Assembly: GCA_036381175.1 (NCBI GenBank)
Contig: DASVDI010000009.1
Coordinates: 36,952-100,951, forward strand
From: JAJUFS01 sp036381175
Lineage (GTDB): Bacteria > Pseudomonadota > Gammaproteobacteria > Natronospirales > JAJUFS01
Direction: 5' to 3'
Length of the DNA stretch: 64,000 bases
Shown piece by piece: positions 44,777 to 53,699 of the stretch; within the stretch, counting starts at the first letter, position 1; the number at the start of each line of letters is the position of its first letter. The translations under genes were made by a program, and so were the position numbers. The notes beneath the pieces were generated by a model. That model worked only from the letters and a program-made list of their open reading frames with translations, did no database searches and was not told where the DNA came from.

Positions 44777-46249
44777 CTAGCCGCTGCGCTTGGCGTCCAC
44801 GCGGCGCGCGAATTCGGCAAGTATTGCACGATACAGGTCGTCCTTCAGCCACGCGTCTTCCACGCCGGCTTCCAGGTTCGGATTGTCGTTCACTTCAATG
44901 ACGTACACGCCGGATGCGTTCTGCTTGACGTCGACGCCGTAGAGGCCGTCGCCGAAAAGATTCGCCGCTTTCAACGCAGTCTGGACGACTTCCTTCGGCG
45001 CTTCTTCCACGGGCAGCGTGCGGAAGCGCCCTTCGCTGTAACCGCCGCCGCTCTTGTGGTCGACGATCTGCCAGTGATTTTTCGACATGAAGTACTGGCA
45101 GGCGTACAGCGCCTGTTTGTTCAACACACCAATCCGCCAGTCGTAATCCGTGTAGAGGTATTCCTGCGCGAGAATCAGATCGGATTCCTTGAACAGCCGC
45201 GCCGATATCTCGTCCAGTTCGTTTCGATTCGCAGCCTTGAACACGCCGCGCGAGAACGAACCGTCCGGAATCTTCAGCACGATCGGGTAACCGAGTTCCG
45301 TCTCCGCGGCATCCAGCTGGCCTTCCTGAAGAATCAATGTCTTCGGATGCGGAATCTTGTTCGCGCGCAGAAGTTCGGCGAGATAGACCTTGTTCGTACA
45401 GCGCATGATCGATACCGGATCATCGATCACCGCCATGCCTTCCGCTTCCGCCTTGCGCGCAAAACGGTACGTGTAGTGATTGATGCGCGTCGTATCACGA
45501 ATGAACAGCGCATCGTATTCCGCGACGCGCGCGTAATCCTTCGGCCCGATGATGTCGATGTCGAAACCCATGGTCTTGCCGACGCGCTCGAAATTCTTCA
45601 GCGCCTTCTTGTCGGAAGGCGGCAAGGGATCGTCGGGATTGAACAGGATGGCGAGATCATAACGGCTGGTGTTGCGGCTTCTTCGTGAACGCCACGGCTT
45701 GCTCAAATACGCTTCCAGCGCCTCGATGAAAACAGCGCGCTGTTCGCCTCTCAGCTTCGCGATATTTCCGGGTCGCACGCGGTTCAGGCTCCAGCGGCCT
45801 TCATGGCGAAACTCGACTTGCAGGATCGGACAGGGAAACGCATCGAAAATCTGCCGGCCGATTTCCGCCAGGCGCGGATCCGCCTGGCGTCCGAAATACA
45901 GCATGATTTCGAATTTCGTTGCGTGCTCGCCGCGCAATGCTTTCTGCAGGCGATCACCCAGGTCTTCGGCATCGAGGCTGTAAACGGATTTTCGCGTGAG
46001 ATCGGACAGTGTGCGCACCGACGGCACCATGCGATGCCGGCGCGCTTCCGCCAGCAAGGAGCAGTAATAACCCGTGGTGAGATATCCGAAGTTTCGGCAA
46101 AGATTCAGCACGGTGATGCCGCGCCGCCCGTAGTCGGGATTCGAGAGATACTCGCGCGCGGTGACAACCGGGTAATCCGGAAACTCGGGTTTCCAGTCGC
46201 TGTTTTTTTCAATGACAATGAGATGCCGCTGGGCTTGCTGGTCCTGCAT
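44777..46249 (-). CDS. RimK-like ATP-grasp ligase with N-terminal extension
   Basis: 490 residues. The first ~190 residues are a RimK-family N-terminal domain of unknown role (LTRKSVYSLDAEDLGDRLQK). The C-terminal ATP-grasp domain (about 285-470) has TNKVYLAELLRANKIPHPKT, IVLKIPDGSFSRGVFK and the metal-binding end VYVIEVNDNPNLEAG. Such ligases form an amide between a carboxylate and an amino acid or peptide through an acyl-phosphate. The substrate is unknown. It starts 6 bases after the stop of a GNAT/C39 peptidase protein, a conserved pairing, so the two likely make and edit or use a peptide tag (inference). Confidence 0.88.
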   Translation of the reverse strand: MQDQQAQRHLIVIEKNSDWKPEFPDYPVVTAREYLSNPDYGRRGITVLNLCRNFGYLTTGYYCSLLAEARRHRMVPSVRTLSDLTRKSVYSLDAEDLGDRLQKALRGEHATKFEIMLYFGRQADPRLAEIGRQIFDAFPCPILQVEFRHEGRWSLNRVRPGNIAKLRGEQRAVFIEALEAYLSKPWRSRRSRNTSRYDLAILFNPDDPLPPSDKKALKNFERVGKTMGFDIDIIGPKDYARVAEYDALFIRDTTRINHYTYRFARKAEAEGMAVIDDPVSIMRCTNKVYLAELLRANKIPHPKTLILQEGQLDAAETELGYPIVLKIPDGSFSRGVFKAANRNELDEISARLFKESDLILAQEYLYTDYDWRIGVLNKQALYACQYFMSKNHWQIVDHKSGGGYSEGRFRTLPVEEAPKEVVQTALKAANLFGDGLYGVDVKQNASGVYVIEVNDNPNLEAGVEDAWLKDDLYRAILAEFARRVDAKRSG

Positions 46250-46255
46250 GACGTC

Positions 46256-47380
46256 CTATGATTTGTCGGGAGTTGTTTGTGAATCCGCCGCGCGCGGACG
46301 CAGCACCATGGCCGCGCGCTGCGCACTGCGGCCGTAGCGCGCCATGCCCGTGAATTCTTCGTGTTGAATCGGCATGCTCATCGAATCCAGCTGGTTCTTG
46401 CCTTTCTCTTCATCAACGTAAGGATCATGAACGTAAACGAATCGTTCGTCGAAACCGGTCACCACCACCCAGTGCGGAAAGCGTTCACCATAAATCCGCC
46501 ATGAACTGATGAGCACAACGGGAATGCCACCGAGGTCGAACTCGTCTTTCAGTTCTTCCAGCGTAACCGGTCTGTATTCGACTTCAATACCCGCCTGCTC
46601 GATTTCCTCCGAGAAATCTTCATGCACAACGCGGATGACTTCCTTCTTCTCTTCACTGCGCACGCTGTCGAGGAACAGCGCGTCGCGATCATTCACCCAG
46701 AGCTTCACGCCGAAACCACGATGGTGCGCGGCGAGCGCCATGCCGAACGGTCCGCAACCGCCGTGTCCGGATGTCATGAAGATGGTGGTTGCTTCGCGCC
46801 ACAAGCGAAACTCCAGCCGCCGGTGCAATGACAGCTCGGGATCGATCGCCGCCATCGCCATCATGATCGCCGCGGGCCCGCAGGTGAACTCCGTCGTCTG
46901 CCGGTAATACGGCACGCGCGCCATGTCCGGTTCAAGGTGACGCGCGAGTGATTTTTCCATTCGCAGCGCGTCGGCGTGATCTTCGTAATAATCGAGATAC
47001 GTTCCGAATTGACGATAACCGGCATCGCGGTAGAGGTTTGCGGCCGAGTGATTGTCGCTGCGAATTTCGAGCCTGAGCGTGATGCAGCCGCGTTCCAGCG
47101 CCGCGCCTTCCGCCGCCTGCAACAACAGCTTGCCGAGACCGCGTCCGCGCGCCGCCGTATCGACGGCAATGGAATACAGCCGCGCGAGATGCGTGCCCTT
47201 GTGATAGAGCACCAGCGCGTAACCTTCGAGGGTATTGCCGGTTTCATGCACCAGCAGGTCTGCGTGCGCCTGCGTGATCATGTGGCGAAAACTGCGGCGC
47301 GAAAGACGGTCGCTGTCAAAGCAGCGCGTCTCGAGGGCTTCGAGTTGGTCAAGGTCGGCCAAGGTTGCGGAGCGGATCAC
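46256..47380 (-). CDS. GNAT acetyltransferase fused to a C39-like cysteine peptidase
   Basis: 374 residues from the chosen GTG. Residues 1-150 are a GNAT domain, with the acetyl-CoA loop VDTAARGRGLGKLLLQ. Residues ~155-340 are a peptidase_C39-like domain: catalytic Cys in TEFTCGPAAIM, His in FPHWVVVTGFD and Asp in YVHDPYV. C39 peptidases normally cleave double-glycine leaders. I place the start at 47380 because GGAGGT lies 4 bases upstream and MIRSATLADL is a typical GNAT start; the frame is open to 47413. The RimK-like ligase follows. Confidence 0.88.
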   Translation of the reverse strand: MIRSATLADLDQLEALETRCFDSDRLSRRSFRHMITQAHADLLVHETGNTLEGYALVLYHKGTHLARLYSIAVDTAARGRGLGKLLLQAAEGAALERGCITLRLEIRSDNHSAANLYRDAGYRQFGTYLDYYEDHADALRMEKSLARHLEPDMARVPYYRQTTEFTCGPAAIMMAMAAIDPELSLHRRLEFRLWREATTIFMTSGHGGCGPFGMALAAHHRGFGVKLWVNDRDALFLDSVRSEEKKEVIRVVHEDFSEEIEQAGIEVEYRPVTLEELKDEFDLGGIPVVLISSWRIYGERFPHWVVVTGFDERFVYVHDPYVDEEKGKNQLDSMSMPIQHEEFTGMARYGRSAQRAAMVLRPRAADSQTTPDKS

Positions 47381-47509
47381 TACCACCTCCAGATGCCCGT
47401 GGCCGGGCATCAAGCGCGCGCATCATCGCAGCTTGGCAGTCATTTGCAAGAGCTTCCAGCGGCTGGAAAAAAAATTATTGTTCGGACGGGTTTTCGAAGG
47501 AAGGGGGTT

Positions 47510-48511
47510 TCACGGGTATAGCCGCAGCGGCGGTTGTTCCAGCGTTTCGCGCTGCTCGCGGAGATTGTTCAATTGCTCTTCCCAGTAGCGCGGCGTGCCG
47601 AACCAGGGAAAGGCGGGCGGGAAGGCCGGATCGTCCCAGCGCCGCGCGATCCAGGCCATGAAATGGATCATCCGCAGCGCGCGCAGCGGCTCGATCAGTA
47701 CGAGTTCTGCCAGGTCGAATTCCGCGAACTGCTCGTAGCCTTCGAGGAAGATTCTCAACTGCGCTTCCTGTTCGTGGCGAGGACCGGCGAGCAGCATCCA
47801 GATGTCCTGGATGGCGGGTCCTGTGAGGCAGTCGTCGAGATCGACGAAATGCGGACCGGCATCCGTCCAAAGGATATTGCCGGGATGGCAATCGCCGTGC
47901 AGCCGCAGCGATGTAAACCGCGCCGCCTCGAACGTTGCGGAAACGCTTTCCAGCAAGCGTTCGCCTGCATCGAGAAAATTGTCGCGCAAATACTCGGGCA
48001 AGCCCCATGACTCTGCGTTGCCTTCACGCAGAACATCGAGACTTTCAACACCCATCGCCTGCACGGACAACCGCGTTCGATGCTCAAACGAACGCACGCG
48101 GCCGACAGCATGAATGCGACCGATGAAACGACCCAGCCATTCCAGTTGATCGGGATTGCCGGGCTCCGGTGAGCGGCCGCCACGACGCGGGTAGAGCGCG
48201 TAGCGAAAACCCGAATGCTCGAAGAGCGTGTTTTCTTCAATGAGTGTGGGCGCGACAACCGGAATTTCCGACGCCGCCAGTTCCAGCGCGAACGCATGTT
48301 CCTCGAGAATCTGCGCATTGCTCCAGCGCTCCGGACGATAAAACTTCACCACCACCGGCGTCTTGTCTTCGATGCCGACCTGGTAAACACGATTCTCGTA
48401 ACTGTTCAGCGCCAGCAGGCGGCCATCGGTGAGGTAGCCACGCGCGTCAACGGCGTCGAGAACGACGTCGGGCGTCAATCCGTCATAAGGATGTGTGCTA
48501 CCGTTTTGCAT
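47510..48511 (-). CDS. srkA: Stress-response serine/threonine kinase SrkA (YihE)
   Basis: 333 residues, choline-kinase-like protein kinase fold. It has the Lys-containing VVVKFYRPERWSN, the catalytic loop LHGDCHPGNILW near residue 200 and the metal-binding VDLDDCLTGP near residue 216. SrkA counters stress-related cell death in E. coli. It lies upstream of the GNAT/C39, RimK-like and YihY genes on the same strand. The start is only 23 bases from the divergent gene at 48535. Confidence 0.95.
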   Translation of the reverse strand: MQNGSTHPYDGLTPDVVLDAVDARGYLTDGRLLALNSYENRVYQVGIEDKTPVVVKFYRPERWSNAQILEEHAFALELAASEIPVVAPTLIEENTLFEHSGFRYALYPRRGGRSPEPGNPDQLEWLGRFIGRIHAVGRVRSFEHRTRLSVQAMGVESLDVLREGNAESWGLPEYLRDNFLDAGERLLESVSATFEAARFTSLRLHGDCHPGNILWTDAGPHFVDLDDCLTGPAIQDIWMLLAGPRHEQEAQLRIFLEGYEQFAEFDLAELVLIEPLRALRMIHFMAWIARRWDDPAFPPAFPWFGTPRYWEEQLNNLREQRETLEQPPLRLYP

Positions 48512-48534
48512 TCCATGGATGCTAACAGAATCGC

Positions 48535-49329
48535 ATGAGTTATCCGGAACGCATCGTCTGCCTGACCGAGGAAACGACGGAAACGCTTTATCTTCTCGAA
48601 GAAGACTGGCGCATCGCCGGTATTTCCGGTTTCACCGTGCGCCCGTCACGCGCGCGCAAGGAAAAGCCGAAAGTTTCCGCATTCACCAGCGCGAAGATCG
48701 GAAAGATTCTCGAACTCGAACCAGATCTCGTGCTCGGCTTTTCCGACATCCAGGCGGATATTGCCGCGGAACTTGTCCGGCGCGGCATCGAAGTGCACGT
48801 ATTCAACCACCGTTCCATCGAAGAAATCTTTCGCATGATTCGCATGCTGGGCGGGATGATCGGCTGTCAGGAAAAAGCGAACGCGCTGGCGGTGAAACTT
48901 GAAAACGGATTGCACGAAATCCACGAGTCAGCGCAAAGGTTGCCGCGTCGTCCGCGCGTGTATTTCGAGGAATGGGACGAGCCGATGATTTCCGGCATTC
49001 GCTGGGTTTCGGAGTTGATCGAAATTGCCGGCGGTGACGACATCTTTCCGGAACATGCGCGCGAGTCGCTGGCGAAGAATCGCATTCATGCCGACGGTTC
49101 CGAAATCATCGCGCGTGCGCCCGACATTATTTTCGGTTCCTGGTGCGGCAAGAAATTTCGCCCGGAAAAAATTGCAGCACGCGAAGGTTTCGATGCGATT
49201 CCCGCGGTACGCGATGGCGAACTGCACGAAATCAAATCATCGATCATCCTGCAGCCGGGACCGGCGGCGTTGACGGATGGCGTGCGGGAAATTCATGCGC
49301 ACATCAAACGATGGGCGGAAAATAAGTGA
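48535..49329 (+). CDS. Cobalamin-binding-like protein (BtuF/periplasmic-binding fold) without signal peptide
   Basis: 264 residues of the ABC iron/cobalamin substrate-binding family (PF01497 fold): RIVCLTEETTETLYLL, ILELEPDLVLGFSDIQADIA, ISGIRWVSELIEIAGG and RAPDIIFGSWCGKKF. There is no signal peptide or lipobox and no transporter genes nearby, so it is probably cytoplasmic. It could bind a corrinoid or iron complex inside the cell. The promoter must overlap that of the divergent srkA. Confidence 0.85.
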   Translation: MSYPERIVCLTEETTETLYLLEEDWRIAGISGFTVRPSRARKEKPKVSAFTSAKIGKILELEPDLVLGFSDIQADIAAELVRRGIEVHVFNHRSIEEIFRMIRMLGGMIGCQEKANALAVKLENGLHEIHESAQRLPRRPRVYFEEWDEPMISGIRWVSELIEIAGGDDIFPEHARESLAKNRIHADGSEIIARAPDIIFGSWCGKKFRPEKIAAREGFDAIPAVRDGELHEIKSSIILQPGPAALTDGVREIHAHIKRWAENK

Positions 49330-49350
49330 GAGGATAGCAATCGAAGTGCT

Positions 49351-49402
49351 GTGGGAGCGGCTTCCAGCCGCGAAGATAATCGCGGCAGGATGCCGCTCCC
49401 AC
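49351..49402. repeat. GTGGGAGCGG-type palindromic element
   Basis: GTGGGAGCGGCTTCCAGCCG at the left (from 49351) pairs with the right arm ending GCCGCTCCCAC at 49402, with a short asymmetric centre. It lies between convergent genes and is a different but related family to the GTAGGAGCGC elements. Confidence 0.75.
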
Positions 49403-49407
49403 AAGTC

Positions 49408-50292
49408 TCATCCCGCCGTCAAACGCTCGAACGCTTCAAGATATTTCTCCTGCGTCCTGCGAATGATTTCATCCGGCACCTTCGGCCCCGGCGCCTGCTT
49501 GTTCCAGTCCAGCGTTTCGAGATAATCGCGCACGAACTGCTTGTCGAAACTCGGCGGCGAGATGCCGGGGCGATACGTGTCCGCCGGCCAGAAGCGAGAT
49601 GAATCCGGCGTCAGCATTTCATCGATGATGTAAAGCGCACCGTTTGCATCCGTGCCGAATTCGAATTTCGTATCCGCGATGATGATGCCGCGTTCACGCG
49701 CGTAGCTCGCCGCGTAATTGTAGATCGCGAGCGTTGCGTCGCGAATTTTCTCAGCCAGTTCACGGCCGATGGAATTCACAATCACATCGAAACTGACGTT
49801 TTCGTCATGATCGCCGGCAGCGGCTTTCGTCGAGGGCGTGAAGATAGGCTCCGGCAACTTATCCGCCTGCTTGAGACCCGCCGGCAAAGTGATGCCACAG
49901 ATCGAACCCTGTGCTTGATATTCCTTCCAGCCTGAACCGATCACGTAGCCGCGCGCAATCGCCTCGACCGGCAACGCGTTGAGACTGCGCACGACAACAG
50001 CGCGGCCTTCGACAAGGCTGGCTTCGTCTTTCGTCAGCACGTCGGTGAGCGGTGTGTGCAAAAGATGATTCGGAACGATGTGGCTTGTCTTGTCGAACCA
50101 GAAATTGGAAATCTGCGTGAGAATCCTTCCCTTGCCCGGAATCGGATCCGGCAGGATCACGTCGAACGCGGAAAGGCGATCGGAAGCGACGACCAGCAGG
50201 CGTTCGGCGTCGATCCGGTACACATCGCGCACTTTGCCGCGGTGAATCAATTCAACGCTTTCGAGATCGGATTGGAACAGCACGTCCGCCAT
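49408..50292 (-). CDS. purC: Phosphoribosylaminoimidazole-succinocarboxamide synthase
   Basis: Joins CAIR and aspartate to give SAICAR in purine synthesis. 294 residues: LIHRGKVRDVYRID near residue 13, SDRLSAFDVILPDPIPGKG near 32, SGWKEYQAQG, and DTKFEFG, all typical of the longer SAICAR synthetase form. ATG 50292 is chosen because conserved sequence begins right after it. It is the third purine gene in the window, separate from purEK. Confidence 0.97.
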   Translation of the reverse strand: MADVLFQSDLESVELIHRGKVRDVYRIDAERLLVVASDRLSAFDVILPDPIPGKGRILTQISNFWFDKTSHIVPNHLLHTPLTDVLTKDEASLVEGRAVVVRSLNALPVEAIARGYVIGSGWKEYQAQGSICGITLPAGLKQADKLPEPIFTPSTKAAAGDHDENVSFDVIVNSIGRELAEKIRDATLAIYNYAASYARERGIIIADTKFEFGTDANGALYIIDEMLTPDSSRFWPADTYRPGISPPSFDKQFVRDYLETLDWNKQAPGPKVPDEIIRRTQEKYLEAFERLTAG

Positions 50293-50414
50293 GGTCGTTC
50301 CTGCGAGCAAATGAAGGCGCGTATCTTGAGCAAAGCGGGCTACTGAGTCCAGTGCCGGCTTGCCCTGTTCGCGGCGAGGGCGTAAGTTATCCGGCCTCCG
50401 TGAGACAGGGTTCG

Positions 50415-50780
50415 ATGTTGCAGCAGTTCCGCAGAATTTTCCGGTGTTCCCCCGGCGTTGCCGGCGCAATGATCTGCGCCTGGCTGATGCTGGGCGCGGC
50501 GCCGTGTCTTGCGGCCGCGACTGTCGAAAGCCATCACCAAAGTCACGACGATCATGATTGTCCGCATTGCGAGACCGTCGTAGTCAAAGCTGCATCCTGC
50601 GAGCTGTCCGCGGACGCGACCCTTTCTCCGCAGAACGACCGCGATCCATTGCCAGCCGTTTTGCCCGCAAGCTATCCGGCGGTGTCCGATGTCGTCCCGC
50701 GCGTCATCAATCCGCCATCACTGGATACGCATCCACCCGAACGATCGCGACTTCACCGGTTTTGCCGCCTGCTCGAATAG
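50415..50780 (+). CDS. Small secreted His/Cys-rich protein, possible metal-binding
   Basis: 121 residues from ATG 50415. It has a signal-type hydrophobic stretch (AGAMICAWLMLGAAPCLAA) followed by HHQSHDDHDCPHCE, a cluster of His, Asp and a CPHC motif that suggests metal binding. The C-terminal half is Pro- and Ser-rich without a recognised domain. It lies divergent from purC and just before the His-rich outer-membrane-type protein. It resembles DUF2946-like small proteins found in copper regions, but this is a guess. Start choice uncertain. Confidence 0.6.
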   Translation: MLQQFRRIFRCSPGVAGAMICAWLMLGAAPCLAAATVESHHQSHDDHDCPHCETVVVKAASCELSADATLSPQNDRDPLPAVLPASYPAVSDVVPRVINPPSLDTHPPERSRLHRFCRLLE

Positions 50781-50854
50781 CCGTTTGTCATTGCAATGAC
50801 ACATCGCGCCGTCATTACGTCGGCGCGCGGCAAAAGAATTCGAGGTATCCAGAA

Positions 50855-52153
50855 ATGAAAACTTTCCTGTTTGCGCTCGCAAGCGCAATGACGGTTCAAA
50901 CCGCCGTGGCGGGCGAGCCGGTTGATCATTCCATGCACCACGCGCCGGAACACGAGCAACACGAGATGCTGCCGGCGTTCTACGGCCCGTACGCGATGAG
51001 CCGCGAAGCATCCGGCACGAGCTGGCAACCGGAAGCGACACCGCATGGTGGCATTGGTTTCGACGTTGGCGAATGGCAAGGGATGCTGCACGGTTTCGCG
51101 CAGCTGGTTTATACCGACCAGCAAGGTCCGCGGGGCGATACGGATTTCTACGCCAACAACATGTTGATGGCGATGGCGAACCGCGAGTTTGGTGGTGGCA
51201 GGCTTGGTCTGCGCGGCATGGTTTCACTGGAGCCGGAAACCATCGGCACGGAAGGTTATCCGTTGCTGTTGCAGACCGGCGAAACTGCCGACGGCGTGAC
51301 GCATCTGCTCGACCGGCAACATCCGCACGATGCAGTCATGGAACTTGCTGCAACGTACAGTCATCCACTTGGCGAAGCATCATCCTGGTTCGTTTACGCC
51401 GGGCTGCCGGGCGAGCCCGCGCTCGGACCGCCGGCGTTCATGCACCGTTTCTCCGGCGTGGAATTTCCCGACAGCCCGATTTCGCATCACTGGCTCGACA
51501 GCACGCACATCACCTTCGGCGTGTTCACCGGCGGCGTTGTCGTTGATGATTTCAAATTCGAAGCGTCGGCATTCCGCGGTCGCGAACCCGACCAGCATCG
51601 CTGGAATATCGAAACCGGTTCGCTGGATTCCTGGTCGACGCGCGTGAGCTGGAATCCGACGGAACGCTGGGCCTTGCAGGTCAGCGCCGGGCAGATCGAA
51701 AGTCCAGAAGCGCTCGCGCCCGAAATCGATGTGCGCCGTTACACGGCCTCCGCCATGTATCACGCGCCGACAAGCAATGGCGACTGGCAGACGATGTTCG
51801 CGTGGGGCCGCAACATCAACGAACCGGGCAACACGCTTGATGCCGTCATTCTCGAATCCGCCTATCGCTTCAACACGCGTCACACGGTGCTTGCGCGCGC
51901 GGAGCACGTCGAGAAGGACGAGCTTTTCGAAGATCATCATCACGACGCGCCGCTCCCCGGGCACGTGGACGTGATCCCGGTGTTCGGTGTTAGCAAACTT
52001 TCAACGGGATACGTATACGATTTCCTCGTCGAGGACTCACGCCGGCTGGGCGCGGGCGTGCTCGTCAGCCAGAGCTTCCTGCCCGTGGAACTCGAGACCG
52101 TTTATGATGGCGATCCCGCCGCGCTGACGCTGTTCGTGCGCGGCAGTTTCTAG
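50855..52153 (+). CDS. Putative outer-membrane protein with His/Met-rich N-terminus
   Basis: 432 residues, signal peptide MKTFLFALASAMTVQTAVAG. The mature start DHSMHHAPEHEQHEM is rich in His and Met, as in CopB-like copper proteins. The rest has alternating hydrophobic strands and ends in LTLFVRGSF with terminal Phe, typical of outer-membrane beta-barrels. Further histidines occur late (EDHHHDAP). GAGGT lies 9 bases before ATG 50855. With the preceding small His-rich protein it looks like a metal-related pair (inference). Confidence 0.75.
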   Translation: MKTFLFALASAMTVQTAVAGEPVDHSMHHAPEHEQHEMLPAFYGPYAMSREASGTSWQPEATPHGGIGFDVGEWQGMLHGFAQLVYTDQQGPRGDTDFYANNMLMAMANREFGGGRLGLRGMVSLEPETIGTEGYPLLLQTGETADGVTHLLDRQHPHDAVMELAATYSHPLGEASSWFVYAGLPGEPALGPPAFMHRFSGVEFPDSPISHHWLDSTHITFGVFTGGVVVDDFKFEASAFRGREPDQHRWNIETGSLDSWSTRVSWNPTERWALQVSAGQIESPEALAPEIDVRRYTASAMYHAPTSNGDWQTMFAWGRNINEPGNTLDAVILESAYRFNTRHTVLARAEHVEKDELFEDHHHDAPLPGHVDVIPVFGVSKLSTGYVYDFLVEDSRRLGAGVLVSQSFLPVELETVYDGDPAALTLFVRGSF

Positions 52154-52168
52154 AAAAAGGGTGAGTTG

Positions 52169-52975
52169 ATGGGTTGGGGAAAAATCGCAGGTTTCATCCT
52201 GGGCTGGATGCTCACGCGCAGTTTTTTCGGCGCGCTGCTCGGTCTTGCCATCGGACATTACCTGTTTGATCGCCGATCAGGCGGCCTTGGTGGTCTGGGC
52301 GGCCTCGGGTTTGGCAGTGATCCCGCGGAAACGCGGAAAGTCTTTTTCGAGACGACCTTCTCGGTCATGGGACACGTTGCCAAGGCGGACGGTCGCGTCA
52401 CGGAAATCGAAATCCGCATGGCGCGCGCCGTCATGAATCACCTGCGGCTTTCTCCCGAACGCACGGAAGCGGCGATGCATCTGTTCAACGACGGCAAGCG
52501 CGCGGATTTTCCGCTGGATGAAACCATGCAGCGTTTCCTGCGCGTCTGCCGGCATCGCCGCGACCTGCATCGCATCTTCATCGAGATCCAGTTGCAGGCA
52601 GCGCTCGCCGACGGGCAGATTTCCGATGCCGAACGGCACGTGCTGGAAAGAGTCGCGAGCTATCTCGGCGTGCCTGCCTGGGAACTGCGCCAGCTCGAAG
52701 CGCTGATTCTCGCCGCGCAGCGGAGACATGCGTCCGGCAGCGCGCCGGGTCCGGCGAAACCGAGCCTCGACGATGCCTACACCGTACTCGGCGTGACACG
52801 GGAAGCGAGCGACGCGGAAGTGAAAAAAGCCTACCGGCGCCTGATGAGCCAGCATCATCCGGACAAGCTCGCCGCGAAAGGTCTGCCCGACGACATGCGC
52901 GAAGTCGCCGCGGAAAAAACGCGCGAGATTCTTGAGGCTTACGAGCAGGTGCGCGAAGCGCGCGGGATGAAGTGA
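52169..52975 (+). CDS. djlA: DnaJ-like membrane co-chaperone DjlA
   Basis: 268 residues: an N-terminal membrane segment with glycines (GKIAGFILGWMLT ... GALLGLAIGHYLF), a TerB-like middle domain (about 60-180, MGHVAKADGRVTEIEIRMAR), and a C-terminal J domain with HHPDK near residue 230. DjlA activates DnaK at the inner membrane. Start at ATG 52169; a TTG at 52166 is in frame. Confidence 0.94.
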   Translation: MGWGKIAGFILGWMLTRSFFGALLGLAIGHYLFDRRSGGLGGLGGLGFGSDPAETRKVFFETTFSVMGHVAKADGRVTEIEIRMARAVMNHLRLSPERTEAAMHLFNDGKRADFPLDETMQRFLRVCRHRRDLHRIFIEIQLQAALADGQISDAERHVLERVASYLGVPAWELRQLEALILAAQRRHASGSAPGPAKPSLDDAYTVLGVTREASDAEVKKAYRRLMSQHHPDKLAAKGLPDDMREVAAEKTREILEAYEQVREARGMK

Positions 52976-53056
52976 CAGGGGCCTATCGGCCTTGCCATCG
53001 CTCTTTCAGTGCAGCCTCGACTTTGAGTAGCATGAAACCCGTGCTACCATGCTTCA

Positions 53057-53350
53057 ATGATCGTTGATTTCAAGGATAAGGGATCCGAAGACATCTTCAA
53101 CGGTGTCGCATCCAGGGAAGCCAGGAGGGCGTGTCCGAAGGCGCTCTGGCAGGCCGCCGCAAGAAAACTCGAATTGCTGGACTCGGCGGTCCGGCTGGAC
53201 GAGTTGAGAGTGCCGCCGGGAAACCGGTTGAAGACCTTGTCCGGCGATCGAAAGGGACAGTACAGCATGCGCATCAACGACCAATACCGGATTTGCTTCA
53301 AATGGACTGATGCCGGACCGGATGACGTGGAAATCGCTGACTATCATTGA
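53057..53350 (+). CDS. higB: HigB-type toxin (RelE/ParE superfamily)
   Basis: 97-residue ribosome-dependent mRNA interferase-type toxin. The family motifs are KLELLDSAVRLDELRVPPGN and KGQYSMRINDQYRICFKW, the last being the HigB signature. It precedes its antitoxin, the order typical of higBA. The start lies 8 bases before the next gene's control area. Confidence 0.93.
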   Translation: MIVDFKDKGSEDIFNGVASREARRACPKALWQAAARKLELLDSAVRLDELRVPPGNRLKTLSGDRKGQYSMRINDQYRICFKWTDAGPDDVEIADYH

Positions 53351-53358
53351 GGTGCATC

Positions 53359-53676
53359 ATGGTTCGCATACCGACAAACAGACAGCCGACCCATCCAGGC
53401 GAAATGCTGGTAGAAGAATTTCTCGAACCCATGCAGATCACCCAGCGCGAACTCGCCGATGCGATCCACGTGCCTTATCAGCGCGTCAACGAACTGGTGA
53501 ACGGGAAGCGCGGCATCACGCCGAGTACGGCGCTGCGTCTTGGAAGATTTTTCAAGGTTTCCGCCGATTTCTGGTTGAATCTGCAAGTGAGGTGGGATCT
53601 TTTCAGAGCCCAGCAAACCGAAAAGACGGAACTGGAAACCATCCAGGATTATCGCCATCTGCGAAAGACGGCCTGA
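53359..53676 (+). CDS. higA: HigA-type antitoxin (XRE family)
   Basis: 105-residue HTH antitoxin: THPGEMLVEEFLEPMQITQ followed by the helix-turn-helix LADAIHVPYQRVNELVNGKR and TPSTALRLGRFFKVSADFWL. It neutralises HigB and probably represses the operon. GAGGT lies about 6 bases before ATG 53359. Confidence 0.94.
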   Translation: MVRIPTNRQPTHPGEMLVEEFLEPMQITQRELADAIHVPYQRVNELVNGKRGITPSTALRLGRFFKVSADFWLNLQVRWDLFRAQQTEKTELETIQDYRHLRKTA

Positions 53677-53699
53677 CACATCGCGCTATTGCCGATGAA

